This document shows positions 18,689 through 26,994 of a stretch of DNA of 64,000 nt, in pieces. The notes under the pieces were generated by a model. It was not told the DNA's origin and did not search any database. It saw only the letters and a program-made list of their open reading frames with translations. How positions within the stretch are numbered: position 1 is the first letter of the stretch; each line of letters begins with the position of its first letter. Origin of the DNA: Cohnella panacarvi Gsoil 349 (GTDB lineage Bacteria > Bacillota > Bacilli > Paenibacillales > Paenibacillaceae); the NCBI RefSeq assembly GCF_000515335.1, contig NZ_KI911563.1, positions 4,705,498 through 4,769,497 of the forward strand, given 5' to 3'. Made by a program: the position numbers and the translations under genes.

Positions 18689-19420
18689 TCAAAGAAGAGG
18701 AATTTCAAGCTTGAATGTAATTTGACCGCCTTTATTCTGGTATTGCAATCTCCCTCCTAACCTGGCCGCAATTTCTTGTACGATCGGAAGACCGATACCT
18801 CCATGATCATGCTTGGTGGTATAGCCTTGCTTAAGCATGTTTCTAGAAACGCACTTGGGAAGTTTTCCCGGATTAATGACCCTAACGAGCAGCTTATCAT
18901 TCTTCATATTCCCGTGGACGCGAACCCACCGATCATGTTGATCTCGGCAGGCCGCATATTCGATGGCGTTATCGATCAAGTTTCCGAATAATCTCACGAG
19001 TTCTAACGGCGACAGATGAGCTGGAATCAATCTCCAATTCTCAAACTGGAACATGAATAGCACGCCGCGCGTTTCGGCATCTGCCTGTTTCGTTTGAAGT
19101 AAGGCAGTAAGCACCGGGTGGCCAAGCTCGTACTTCTCGAACGTATACGTTACATCATTGGCCCATCGTTCCGTGTATTCGAGTAGATCCGCATATTCTT
19201 GCATGGACACCAGAGCGTTGATGGTATTCACATGGTTCAGAAGATCATGCTTCTGCGCTCGTATTTCGAATTGCTGATCTCTCATTTCCTTCACTTGCTC
19301 CGCATAACAGCGAATGCTGTGTTTCAATCGGGATTCCGAGCGTTTGATTAATATGATCCATAGGCTTAAAACCGCAATAATGCCGATGCTCCAGTAGAAA
19401 GGCAGGTTCACCTCACTCAC
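18689..19420 (-). CDS. Membrane sensor histidine kinase, GHKL type
   Basis: A short sensor kinase of about 243 residues. One N-terminal transmembrane segment (YWSIGIIAVLSLWIIL) leads into a coiled-coil with the His box QKHDLLNHVNTI (Spo0B/CitS/AgrC style), then a GHKL ATPase domain with N-box LIDNAIEYA and G-box DHGGIGLPIVQEI. It has almost no extracellular part, so the stimulus may be sensed in the membrane or through a partner. The start is uncertain: GTG at 19420 or 19411. Either way it overlaps or abuts the stop of the LytTR regulator gene, with which it forms an operon. It should phosphorylate that regulator. Confidence 0.88.
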   Translation of the reverse strand: MSEVNLPFYWSIGIIAVLSLWIILIKRSESRLKHSIRCYAEQVKEMRDQQFEIRAQKHDLLNHVNTINALVSMQEYADLLEYTERWANDVTYTFEKYELGHPVLTALLQTKQADAETRGVLFMFQFENWRLIPAHLSPLELVRLFGNLIDNAIEYAACRDQHDRWVRVHGNMKNDKLLVRVINPGKLPKCVSRNMLKQGYTTKHDHGGIGLPIVQEIAARLGGRLQYQNKGGQITFKLEIPLL

Positions 19421-20189
19421 CTCGGTTTCGGCGCTCCAACTGTTCGGCGAATTTCGATACTTGAGCACGGCCGAGCGGGGCTGTCAAGGTGCTGTTCCGG
19501 AAGAGAATGACGAACCTTCGAATTAATCCGCTCTTCGGAGTGTCGGGATCCTTCGTGAATCCGGATACGTGCCGTAAGTTGACTAATACTCCTCGAATGG
19601 TTTCGACCAAGTTCGGCGCCATCATCTCCTTGAGTTGCTGAAGCGTATAGATACTGCGAATACGTTCGCCGTTCGTCAGGAAGATCGTAACCGATTTTTT
19701 GGAGGGTAGCTTCTCGATCATAAGAATCATGCTTTCCGAAATGGCGAAATTTTGTTTGGAACGAGAGGATTCTACAAGAATTTCTTGCGTATTTTCAATC
19801 GAGCTGACTTTGGCTGCGGACGCGGCCTTCTCCTTAATTTTATCGATGGCAATGTTCCACCGGTCGCTCGTGATCGGTTTGACGACGTAATACGCCCCGA
19901 TCTCGTTGACCGCCATCATGACGTTGTACGGATCCGTAGAGCCCGTAACGAACATGATCGTCAAGTCGGTTTCACCTAACTCGCGCAATCTAAGCGCGGC
20001 GTCAATCCCTGACATATCCTCTAATTCGATGTCCAGAATGACCAGTACCGGCCGGTACTTTAGGACCAGCTCCACGAATTCGAGCCCGGAATGCGTCTCG
20101 GCTATGACGTCGAGGTCGCTCGCTGCACATAAAGACCTAATTTGTTTGCGTACATGCTGTACATCTTCGGCAATAATTGTCCTCATCAT
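19413..20189 (-). CDS. LytTR-family response regulator
   Basis: A 258-residue response regulator. The receiver domain (1-120) has the acidic pair ED at 8-9, the phospho-acceptor Asp in VILDIELED (D53), Thr in FVTGS and Lys in VVKPIT. The C-terminal half (about 150-258) reads as a LytTR DNA-binding domain (VTIFLTNGERIRSIYTLQQ, then ETIRGVLVNLRHV). LytTR proteins bind pairs of about 9-bp direct repeats one or two helical turns apart. Exactly such repeats, 21 bases apart, lie in the divergent promoter region at 20406-20498 and twice more in the window. Start ATG at 20189 or 20186 follows AGAAGG; upstream in-frame starts lack a site. Confidence 0.9.
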   Translation of the reverse strand: MMRTIIAEDVQHVRKQIRSLCAASDLDVIAETHSGLEFVELVLKYRPVLVILDIELEDMSGIDAALRLRELGETDLTIMFVTGSTDPYNVMMAVNEIGAYYVVKPITSDRWNIAIDKIKEKAASAAKVSSIENTQEILVESSRSKQNFAISESMILMIEKLPSKKSVTIFLTNGERIRSIYTLQQLKEMMAPNLVETIRGVLVNLRHVSGFTKDPDTPKSGLIRRFVILFRNSTLTAPLGRAQVSKFAEQLERRNRGE

Positions 20190-20395
20190 CCATCTTCTAC
20201 CTTCTCTTAAAAGATTTTCATTCCATGTTAGCAGAAAAATGATATTATTTTCCACACTTCGATCAAAACTAACATTATTTTATTTGTCAAGGCTACCAAA
20301 GAGAGTTAAATGTATTTTCATGTCTAATCATGTCTATTACTAGCGAATTAGGTTTGCAGATAGAGCGAATAGGTAAATACAACATCATTAATGAT

Positions 20396-20535
20396 TTGTC
20401 AAGTGCATTTCGAGGTCGTTTTATAACATTTCGCGGCTCAATTCTGCCAACTTCGAACCCCTTATATCATTTCGAGGTCGATTACTGACATTTCGCGCCT
20501 ATCCCATTTCAAAGGTGTAAAGATTTCCATATACT
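20396..20535 (+). promoter_or_regulatory. LytTR-type promoter, copy 1 (SseB/toxin operon)
   Basis: Elements in order: TTGTCAAG (20396); direct repeats CATTTCGAGG (20406), CATTTCGCGG (20427), CATTTCGAGG (20468), CATTTCGCGC (20489); a weak -35 (TTTCAA, 20507-20512); -10 TATACT (20530-20535). The repeat offsets 0/21/62/83 and the -10 at 124 are the same in copies 2 (24265) and 3 (55236). A poor -35 with upstream repeats in helical phase indicates an activator-dependent promoter. Confidence 0.85.
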
Positions 20536-20576
20536 AGAAGGTATGATAATTACATCGAATGGGAGTTGATCATGGC

Positions 20577-21347
20577 ATGTTGTCTGATCAAATGAATCTC
20601 GATCCGCTTGACGGTCTCTTATCGGCAGCAATAGAGGAATCGACAGGGCGCTATGCCTTCTACCTAGCGTTCCTGGAGCATGAGCTTGTTGTCATCGGCA
20701 CGGTTTCGGATGAGTCTACGTTGCAATTGAAGTACGTCGAGATGGAGGGGCAATTGGTTCTTCCCGTCTATTCCAGCTGGCATAAATTCCATTCGGTCTA
20801 CGGTTCGAAATACGCTTATATTAAAATTCCGGCGTACCTGTTGCTTGACGCGGTGGAGTTGAACGATCCATGGGTGCTTAATCCGGGCTTCGTTCCTAGC
20901 AAAATGATCATTCCCGAAGAGTTGCAAACGCTCAAAGACGGGACGATTCTAGACTATTGCTGGGAACAGCTCAGCGAACAAGACAGGAAAGCAATGCTGG
21001 AGGAGCGGTTGACCGAAATTCCGGAGCTATCTTTTCAAGTGCTGATCAAGTGTCTCGAATCGTATCCTTCCATCCGAAAAGCCTACGTTACCCGCATATA
21101 TCGACCGTCCGCTAGCGAGCAGCCTTTTCCGTTAGTTGGACTAGAACTGGATGACTCGGATCGGGAGACGGCTAGCGCGTTGATCGCCTCGATCAATGCG
21201 GCGGTGCGGGAATTGCCGCAGACAGATCACGCGTTCGAATTTGTAGTGCTTGACGATGCCGTTCCTCTCGCCAAGTCTATGAAGGCGCAATTGCAGCCGG
21301 TTTACGTGCGAAAGACGATTGAGGATATACGCTCGATGTTTCGTTAA
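20577..21347 (+). CDS. SseB-like protein
   Basis: A 256-residue soluble protein that resembles the SseB family (N-terminal SseB-like domain about 10-125 with IKIPAYLLLDAVELNDPWVLNPG; C-terminal SseB_C-like part from about 140, LSFQVLIKCLESYP). These proteins occur next to type VII toxin genes and elsewhere; their job is unclear, perhaps as an accessory or chaperone factor. I place the start at ATG 20577 (GGGAG 11 bases upstream) rather than 20559, which has no binding site. It is the first gene after LytTR promoter copy 1, and the toxin gene follows 24 bases later. Confidence 0.78.
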   Translation: MLSDQMNLDPLDGLLSAAIEESTGRYAFYLAFLEHELVVIGTVSDESTLQLKYVEMEGQLVLPVYSSWHKFHSVYGSKYAYIKIPAYLLLDAVELNDPWVLNPGFVPSKMIIPEELQTLKDGTILDYCWEQLSEQDRKAMLEERLTEIPELSFQVLIKCLESYPSIRKAYVTRIYRPSASEQPFPLVGLELDDSDRETASALIASINAAVRELPQTDHAFEFVVLDDAVPLAKSMKAQLQPVYVRKTIEDIRSMFR

Positions 21348-21371
21348 GCATCCTGAAGGAGGGCGACCGGG

Positions 21372-22658
21372 ATGTCGCAGATTAAAATTAACGTGAACGA
21401 CGTGCGGGCCGTGAACAAAACGTTCAAGAGAATGATCGGCAGGATGGGCGACGAAAGAGACGATCTGTCTTCGTTACGCCGTAGATTGGACGGAGATATT
21501 ACCCGGAGGCGGAACATCGACTCGCGGATGAGTCAAGCGGGTTCAAAACTAGGTGACTTACAAACTCAGCTTCAAGCGTTGTATAATTTTATTGATTACG
21601 GAATGGACGAGTACATACAAGCGGACGAGAAGGCCAAAGACCATCCGTTCGAGAAAAAGAAGAAGAAGTCGGTCTGGGATAAAATCGGTGGCGCCATCAA
21701 CGCGGCGGCTGACGGCGTAACAGGGTTCGTGGAAGGCGTAGCGGATGCGGTGATCGGCACCGTAGAGGGCATCTTTAACATGGTTGTCCATCCGATCCAG
21801 ACGATTCAAGGACTCGTGTATGTCGTGACACATCCCGTGGACGTGGCCGTTGGGATTTGGAACGCGGTATCCGAATCGTGGAACAACGACGTCGTGAACG
21901 GAGACGCTCAGAGCCGCGGCAAATGGTTCGGACGGATGATCGGCGAAGTCGCGCTCGCAGCCGTCGGAACGAAAGGCGTCGATAAGGTAGGCAAGCTGGC
22001 CAAGGGGTCGAAGATTGTCCAAGAAGCCGGGGGAGTAAGGGTCGTACCCGAGGTGCTGAGAGGGAGGATGCCGGGGGTCAAGCGTGACATGGGTACTCCC
22101 GCGAAACCGGAAGTTGAAGGTACACCGTCTCCTAGCCTCAATAAGCCTGGTATGGGGGCGGGAAGCCATAAAAAATTTACCGGGGCAGGCATGAAAGCTT
22201 ACGACAAGGCTGCAGAAGCTGAGTACGAATTAATAAGAAAGTTAGGAATGAAGGACATTGAAGATGTTGCTCGGAATACGGGACACCGTGTTGATGAAAT
22301 AAGAGCAATGAAGAAACATTTATTTTTCGGTAAACATCAAATACCTCAACCGGGAGGGAAAGAGTTTAGACTTGAACGTTTTGCCGCTGACGACGAAATT
22401 GCTTTTGCTTGGAAAACCGTTCAAAAGGGAGAGTTATCCCCTGAACAAAAAGCATGGTTTAGGCAATTGGGTGAACACGAACTTGCAGAGAGAAAGTTAA
22501 TGGCAGAAGGACACAAATATCGCACTTTAGAATCGTGGAATAAACAAAAGGGAACTTATGACGGCTTTCCGCCCGGTGCGCATGAAAAAGCGCCGCCACA
22601 ACCGAATGCGGCTTTCCCAGGTTATGAAGAATACTTCTTTAAAAATATGTTTGATTAA
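21372..22658 (+). CDS. Type VII-type polymorphic toxin (LXG-like N-terminus, unknown tip)
   Basis: A 428-residue modular toxin. Residues 1-95 form a helical hairpin shared with 50570 and 51102 (pattern KI..NDVRAVN, then an RR motif, then YIQADEKAK) and should be the signal recognised by the type VII machine. A basic linker (KKKKKK) and an Ala/Val-rich middle (GVADAVIGTVEGIFNMVVHP) may cross a membrane. From about residue 265 the GC content falls and a separate tip begins (KFTGAGMKAYDKAAEAEYEL), containing GEHELAERKLMAEG. I cannot assign this tip to a toxin family. The start ATG has GGAGG 9 bases upstream; the immunity gene follows after 18 bases. Confidence 0.82.
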   Translation: MSQIKINVNDVRAVNKTFKRMIGRMGDERDDLSSLRRRLDGDITRRRNIDSRMSQAGSKLGDLQTQLQALYNFIDYGMDEYIQADEKAKDHPFEKKKKKSVWDKIGGAINAAADGVTGFVEGVADAVIGTVEGIFNMVVHPIQTIQGLVYVVTHPVDVAVGIWNAVSESWNNDVVNGDAQSRGKWFGRMIGEVALAAVGTKGVDKVGKLAKGSKIVQEAGGVRVVPEVLRGRMPGVKRDMGTPAKPEVEGTPSPSLNKPGMGAGSHKKFTGAGMKAYDKAAEAEYELIRKLGMKDIEDVARNTGHRVDEIRAMKKHLFFGKHQIPQPGGKEFRLERFAADDEIAFAWKTVQKGELSPEQKAWFRQLGEHELAERKLMAEGHKYRTLESWNKQKGTYDGFPPGAHEKAPPQPNAAFPGYEEYFFKNMFD

Positions 22659-22676
22659 GAGAGTTGGTGGAACGAC

Positions 22677-23183
22677 ATGGGAACATTATTAAACAATGCT
22701 GTAAAGCGTATATCATCCATTCGATTTGAGAATGTCGGCGATAAGGTTCGACAATCACATCATGTCTTGATTAGTGAATACTTTAGAAGAGTTAACGCAT
22801 TTTTAGATGCTTTTGGTGCTCATACCGATAAATATCCTATATTCAGCATTGCAAAAGTACTAGAAAAGAATGTCGATACTAATATCTACGATTTATGCCC
22901 GAACCTTCATGAAATTAATCATGTTTATGTAAAAGCAATATGTTATGGTTATTTGGAAATTTACGCATTGGCGGATGAGGGAGTAAGTGAAGCGATAGAG
23001 TTCATTGATCTATATGAACCAATGATAAAACTCTTCGAAAGAGGAGGAAGTTTCGGTATCAGACAAGGCGAATTGCTTGTTGGCAGGTCGTCTTATCCAC
23101 TAAAATATTGGCGAGAGCTCCATATTCCACTTCATGATATAAGTGACAGTGCGCTTAATCGTGTGGATGCAGGAGGGGAATAA
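22677..23183 (+). CDS. Putative immunity protein to the 21372 toxin
   Basis: A 168-residue, AT-rich, soluble and mostly helical protein (HVLISEYFRRVNAFLDAFG; EINHVYVKAICYGYLEIYA). Position directly behind the toxin tip and a shared low GC content are the main reasons to call it immunity; the sequence itself is not one I recognise. It has no signal peptide, so it should protect from inside the cell. It is followed 67 bases later by a strong terminator, which closes the operon. Confidence 0.65.
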   Translation: MGTLLNNAVKRISSIRFENVGDKVRQSHHVLISEYFRRVNAFLDAFGAHTDKYPIFSIAKVLEKNVDTNIYDLCPNLHEINHVYVKAICYGYLEIYALADEGVSEAIEFIDLYEPMIKLFERGGSFGIRQGELLVGRSSYPLKYWRELHIPLHDISDSALNRVDAGGE

Positions 23184-23250
23184 TTACTTATCCTTTCCTC
23201 GTAGTTAAGATGAAATAACTATCTTAGCGGTTAGATCCTAGATAACATGT

Positions 23251-23293
23251 AGGCTGTCTATTAGGTCAATCGGACATGATAGACAGCCTTTCT
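23251..23293 (+). terminator. Terminator closing the SseB/toxin/immunity operon
   Basis: AGGCTGTCTA (23251-23260) pairs perfectly with TAGACAGCCT (23280-23289), followed by TTCTTATT. Confidence 0.85.
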
Positions 23294-23302
23294 TATTGTT
23301 CA

Positions 23303-23635
23303 TTGCGATTAGATTATCTGGATGGCCAAGGCAACAGGCCCTTTCCAGATAACGGGAGCTCTTACGGGGTTATAAGATTCAGAACCTCGAGGGTAGAAGA
23401 AATAGAGATTCCTTATGGTGAAAGAATGGGCGGTACTAATTATGATGGAAATCCGTGTACGCAGAACGGATTCACTGGAGCAAGAAATGAGGAGATTATC
23501 CCGGAATGGAAGCTAGATGGTCGGATTAATCCTATAGACGGGGCTGAATTATATAAAGTCTCTGACGATAAAGAAAGGCTAGTAGGAATTTATGATGCAA
23601 GAAAAGGTAAGTTTATCGAAGCTAAAGAAAAATAA
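23303..23635 (+). pseudogene. Orphan toxin tip without N-terminal domain
   Basis: This frame lies right behind the terminator and has no ribosome binding site at its TTG. The product (RPFPDNGSSYGVIRFRTS, then IPYGERMGG, NPCTQNGFTGARNE, IPEWKL) looks like a complete C-terminal toxin domain cut off from any secretion domain. Such displaced tips, each with an immunity gene, are known next to polymorphic toxins and can replace the active tip by recombination. It is followed 13 bases later by a small gene that would be its immunity partner. Function of the tip is not assigned. Confidence 0.6.
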
Positions 23636-23648
23636 AGGGGGAATATAC

Positions 23649-24026
23649 ATGAGAAGTGGTCTATACGCTTTTTTCAAAGGTTCTGAATATAGACTGATAG
23701 AAATATCAGATGGTGGTTTAGAGTTGATTTCAAATGACAGTAAGGACATTGACAAGGGGTTTAGTTTTTATGACGAAGGGGTTTTTGTTAAAAAGGTAGT
23801 TAGAGAACAATTGGATCAAGTTTGTCTCATTGATACCTTTGCCCTCTATAAAGGTGTTAAGTTAAAGGTTGGAAGCATGAGGAACGGTAAGGTGCTGTTA
23901 GGTACAAGTCAACTCCAGTTAGTAGAAGATCTGGGTTTTGACAGAACCGATAAATATTTTTACGAAAAATGGGTTGACATCGCAGAAGTTCAATTAATTG
24001 AGGAAAAGCAGCTTGCCACGATATAA
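23649..24026 (+). CDS. Putative immunity protein for the orphan tip
   Basis: A 125-residue AT-rich protein beginning MRSGLYAFFKGSEYRLIEI, predicted beta-rich and soluble. The ATG at 23649 has AAGGGGG upstream; longer in-frame starts overlap the orphan tip. Location immediately behind a toxin tip fragment suggests immunity. Its retention with an intact frame and binding site, while the tip lacks a start, fits selection to keep immunity against a sister strain's toxin. Confidence 0.6.
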   Translation: MRSGLYAFFKGSEYRLIEISDGGLELISNDSKDIDKGFSFYDEGVFVKKVVREQLDQVCLIDTFALYKGVKLKVGSMRNGKVLLGTSQLQLVEDLGFDRTDKYFYEKWVDIAEVQLIEEKQLATI

Positions 24027-24086
24027 ACAATGAAAAGTAGAGCATATTATATTCAAATTAATTCTTAGTGAACGGTAATGCATAAT

Positions 24087-24132
24087 AGGTCGATTATGGT
24101 CGGAACCACCGCCATGATCGACCTGTTTTTTT
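24087..24132 (+). terminator. Terminator after the orphan tip/immunity cassette
   Basis: AGGTCGAT (24087-24094) pairs with ATCGACCT (24117-24124), with an inner ATGG/CCAT stem, followed by a GTTTTTTTG tract. Confidence 0.85.
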
Positions 24133-24264
24133 GTTATCTTCGTTTACTCGCGGTATAGAAACGATTATAACTTTGCCGGTCTACTATGTATACCGGTCTG
24201 GGAAGTAAACCCATGCAGCAATCGCCTTCCCAACAGCCCGATCGAATATCGCACAAATCCTAAT

Positions 24265-24404
24265 TTGTCAAGTACATTTCGCGGCCATTAATCGACATTT
24301 CGCGGCTCGAAAAAGCCCAATTTATATCGGAGATACCAATTCGAGGTCGTTAATTGACATTTCGCGCCAAACATATTCCAAAGGTGGATGTCCTTCCATA
24401 TACT
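24265..24404 (+). promoter_or_regulatory. LytTR-type promoter, copy 2 (secretion operon)
   Basis: TTGTCAAG (24265); direct repeats CATTTCGCGG (24275), CATTTCGCGG (24296), CAATTCGAGG (24337), CATTTCGCGC (24358); -10 TATACT (24399-24404). Offsets are identical to copy 1. It lies 71 bases before the first gene of the long Tad/type VII operon; 24133-24264 holds nothing else I can name. Confidence 0.85.
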
Positions 24405-24474
24405 TGAACCCAAGCCCGTACAGGAATCGACATTGGGCAACAATCCCAACGACATGCGACACAGGGGTGATGGA

Positions 24475-24852
24475 ATGGGCAAGACCGCAATTCTTACTCT
24501 AGGATTAGTCGCGGTCCTCCTCGCGAGCTATTGGTGGAGCCTGCAACAGGAAACTTCAGTCGACCCGGTGCTGAAGACTATCGTGGATACCCACATGGGA
24601 AGCGGGGGCGCGATCGAGGATCCGACTCATGAGCTTGGCGTTACGGATAAAGACGATATCGTTTACTCCGTAGATGCCAGAAGTCTAACCGTAGAATATG
24701 GCAAACAGCAGTTTCGCGTCGACTTGGACAGCGACGAAGAAAGTCAGACTTTAGCGAGCTATCTAAGCGCGCTGGGGCTGTCGATTCGGGACAATACCGA
24801 GGGCAATCCTCTCCTGCTATATAAAGGCGAAGAGGTGAAACGAATTGAATAG
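24475..24852 (+). CDS. Single-pass membrane protein, first gene of the secretion operon
   Basis: A 125-residue protein with one N-terminal membrane helix (ILTLGLVAVLLASYWWS) and an acidic outside domain (DDIVYSVDARSLTVEYGKQQ). ATG 24475 with AGGGGTG 6 bases upstream is a better start than the longer open frame at 24388. Family unknown. As first gene behind LytTR promoter copy 2, and overlapping the next gene by 8 bases, it is clearly part of the machine's operon and is probably a structural or assembly component at the membrane. Confidence 0.75.
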   Translation: MGKTAILTLGLVAVLLASYWWSLQQETSVDPVLKTIVDTHMGSGGAIEDPTHELGVTDKDDIVYSVDARSLTVEYGKQQFRVDLDSDEESQTLASYLSALGLSIRDNTEGNPLLLYKGEEVKRIE

Positions 24853-25381
24853 ACCTGCTATCTTATGGTTCACGATCATGCTGTCGGTTGCCGTGTTGCT
24901 CGTTGTCGGATGGACAATAGCAGGCGGATTCTATGATGTAAACGCGAAGACAGACGAAGCAGAAGTACGAACGGTAATCGTCAAAGAGGCGATCGCGCAC
25001 GGGAAACAGCTCAAGACGACTTTGCCTGCCAACGACGCGAAAACGGTCGCTGCGATCGCGTGGCCTGCATCGGAGCCGGCAACGCGGTACGAATATCTCG
25101 AATCCTCGAGCATTATCGACCCCGTCTCGATTGGGGGCGGCATCGAGCCAGACATCCCGTTCACCTACATATCGGACATCGCAACGGCAGCGAAATACGT
25201 GGCAACAATGGTCGCGGATGGATGGACGGTCGAAGGAACGTTCCGAACGGCGAAATACGTGGACGTGTACCTCGCCCATAACGGAATGATGTGCAGAGTG
25301 GTCGCAATGCCGGGCTATATGAAGCTGTTGTACCCGGTCCAATCCGGCGTGCCGGATCCCGAAAAGTTTATTAACGGTTGA
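24845..25381 (+). CDS. Single-pass membrane protein of unknown function
   Basis: A 178-residue protein with a TTG start (GAGGTG upstream), an N-terminal helix (WFTIMLSVAVLLVVGWTIAGG) and a soluble domain outside (TAAKYVATMVADGWTVEGTF). Not recognised. It overlaps the previous gene by 8 bases. The pattern of one anchor and one extracytoplasmic domain is shared by many genes of this operon. Confidence 0.75.
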   Translation: MNRPAILWFTIMLSVAVLLVVGWTIAGGFYDVNAKTDEAEVRTVIVKEAIAHGKQLKTTLPANDAKTVAAIAWPASEPATRYEYLESSSIIDPVSIGGGIEPDIPFTYISDIATAAKYVATMVADGWTVEGTFRTAKYVDVYLAHNGMMCRVVAMPGYMKLLYPVQSGVPDPEKFING

Positions 25382-25402
25382 ACTTGATGCGGAGGTAACG
25401 AG

Positions 25403-26422
25403 ATGAGCTGGGAATGGAACTGGAAGACGATTCTGATCATTGCCGCGGTCGTATTGCTGTTCGTCGGTACGAACGTCGGTCAATATTACGCGATTTGGGA
25501 GCCGAAGCAAGCGGATATGAAAGCCGATTACGAAGGGCAGATCGCTTCTTTGCAGGAACGAATCGAACAGATCGGCCCGATGGTCAACATATGGACGATC
25601 CGGGAAGGGGGCAAGTCGTTATACTCGGGCAAACAAATTCAGTACGAAGACCTGGAGTCCCGAGAAATACCGGAGTCGCTGCTTGTCCCGAGCCTTGTGT
25701 TGGAACCGGAGACGGTCGTCGGCAAGTATTACCGGGTTTCATTGCAGTCCGGGACGCCGCTTAGCATGGACCTGGTCATGGAACAGCCGGTAGACGATAC
25801 GACGCGCGAATACGACGTCGTCGCGGGCGTGATGCCGATCGGGCTTCGCGTCGGAGATTATGTTGACCTCCGCATCGTATACCCGCTCGGCGAAGATTAT
25901 ATCGTGCTTCCGCATAAGCGGGTTCAGGCGATTAACGAGAAGACGGTCAAGATGCTCTTGAACGAACGGGAAATTCACTTCTATCAAGCGGCTCTCATCG
26001 ATTATTTCTTAAACACGGAAAAAGGCGCGACGTTGTACATGACGAAGTATCTCGAGCCCGGCATTCAGAAGCCCGCGTCGCAGTTTTACGCGATTCCGAA
26101 GAACATCGAAGCGATCATGCTTGCCGATCCGAACATCACGAAGAAGCTGAACGGCGAGATCAACGATCCGATCCGGTCGATGATCGATACCGGCAACTCG
26201 GCGGTAACCGAAGAGCAGGGAGGCAAGATCAGCTCCGGGCGAGGCACGATCCAAGGCGCGATCGAAGGCGGAGCCTCCGAGGCTGCCGATCGAGATAAGG
26301 CGTTGCAAGATGCAGAAGAGTCGGCAGCACCCGCGGTCGAGCCGGCGCCCGAGACGATCCCGAGCACGGATACGACGTCCGAAGGCGGAACATTGACGAT
26401 CGAGAAAGGTGTCGTGGAGTAA
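25403..26422 (+). CDS. CpaB/RcpC-like SAF-domain protein
   Basis: A 339-residue membrane-anchored protein: one N-terminal helix (ILIIAAVVLLFVGTNVG), a short coiled coil, then a SAF-type domain (LESREIPESLLVPS; GKYYRVSLQSGTPLSMDLV) and a second domain (VGDYVDLRIVYPLGEDYIVL). This order is typical of CpaB/RcpC, which in Tad pili forms a wall- or periplasm-spanning part. The C-terminal 80 residues are Gly/Ser/Glu/Pro-rich and disordered. GGAGG upstream supports the start; it overlaps the next gene by 1 base. Confidence 0.82.
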   Translation: MSWEWNWKTILIIAAVVLLFVGTNVGQYYAIWEPKQADMKADYEGQIASLQERIEQIGPMVNIWTIREGGKSLYSGKQIQYEDLESREIPESLLVPSLVLEPETVVGKYYRVSLQSGTPLSMDLVMEQPVDDTTREYDVVAGVMPIGLRVGDYVDLRIVYPLGEDYIVLPHKRVQAINEKTVKMLLNEREIHFYQAALIDYFLNTEKGATLYMTKYLEPGIQKPASQFYAIPKNIEAIMLADPNITKKLNGEINDPIRSMIDTGNSAVTEEQGGKISSGRGTIQGAIEGGASEAADRDKALQDAEESAAPAVEPAPETIPSTDTTSEGGTLTIEKGVVE

Positions 26423-26994
26423 TGCGGATAGGCGTATACGGCTACACGGACAAACGTCCCGTTATCTATGCGTTGTTGAAATTGCTGCATACGACAGGCG
26501 ACGTCGCGTTGCTTACGAACAATAGGCACTATGCTAGATTGCTTGAATCCGGCGAGTTCCAAGGACATTTCGCTAATGTCATGATCGCCGTGACGGACGC
26601 CACGCCCGACGAGGTGTTCGAAGAGATCGGTTACGCGCCGGACGACTTCGACCACGTACTGTTCGACGTTCAAGATACGATACCGAGCGATCTGCAGATG
26701 GCGCTTCACGTGAAAACTTACGCGCCATCCGAGGACGAGCAGGCGGTACTGGCCATGTTGAACGAACCCGTTACGGTGAAGATGGCATACGACGGTAAGC
26801 GCGAGAAGAACGCGATCCACGTCATTCCTTCCTCCCGGCTCTGGCAAACCGCCGAGCGGATCGAGCACTTCCGCCAGCTTGAACCGATGCCGTCCAAAGC
26901 GATGAACGTCGAATTCGCGAAGCTGCTTGCTCCGCATCTGAATATTAAGCCGAAGCAAGCGCTCGGAATATTGACGAGGAGGCGAAGCAAATGA
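26422..26994 (+). CDS. Unknown cytoplasmic protein, possibly receiver-like partner of TadZ
   Basis: A 190-residue soluble protein starting MRIGVYGYTDKRPVIYALLK. The first half has the alternating strand/helix look of a P-loop or receiver fold (VALLTNNRHYARLL; FDHVLFDVQDTIP) but no Walker motif. It overlaps the next gene by 4 bases (ATGA). It could be a stand-alone counterpart of the N-terminal domain of CpaE/TadZ; this is a guess from position and general shape. Confidence 0.6.
   Translation: MRIGVYGYTDKRPVIYALLKLLHTTGDVALLTNNRHYARLLESGEFQGHFANVMIAVTDATPDEVFEEIGYAPDDFDHVLFDVQDTIPSDLQMALHVKTYAPSEDEQAVLAMLNEPVTVKMAYDGKREKNAIHVIPSSRLWQTAERIEHFRQLEPMPSKAMNVEFAKLLAPHLNIKPKQALGILTRRRSK

Noticed and set aside
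20396..20500. Repeats in the 20396 region read as a CRISPR array
   Set aside because: The repeat units are about 10 bases, spacing is irregular (21, 41, 21) and the same arrangement sits before two other genes, so it is a promoter.
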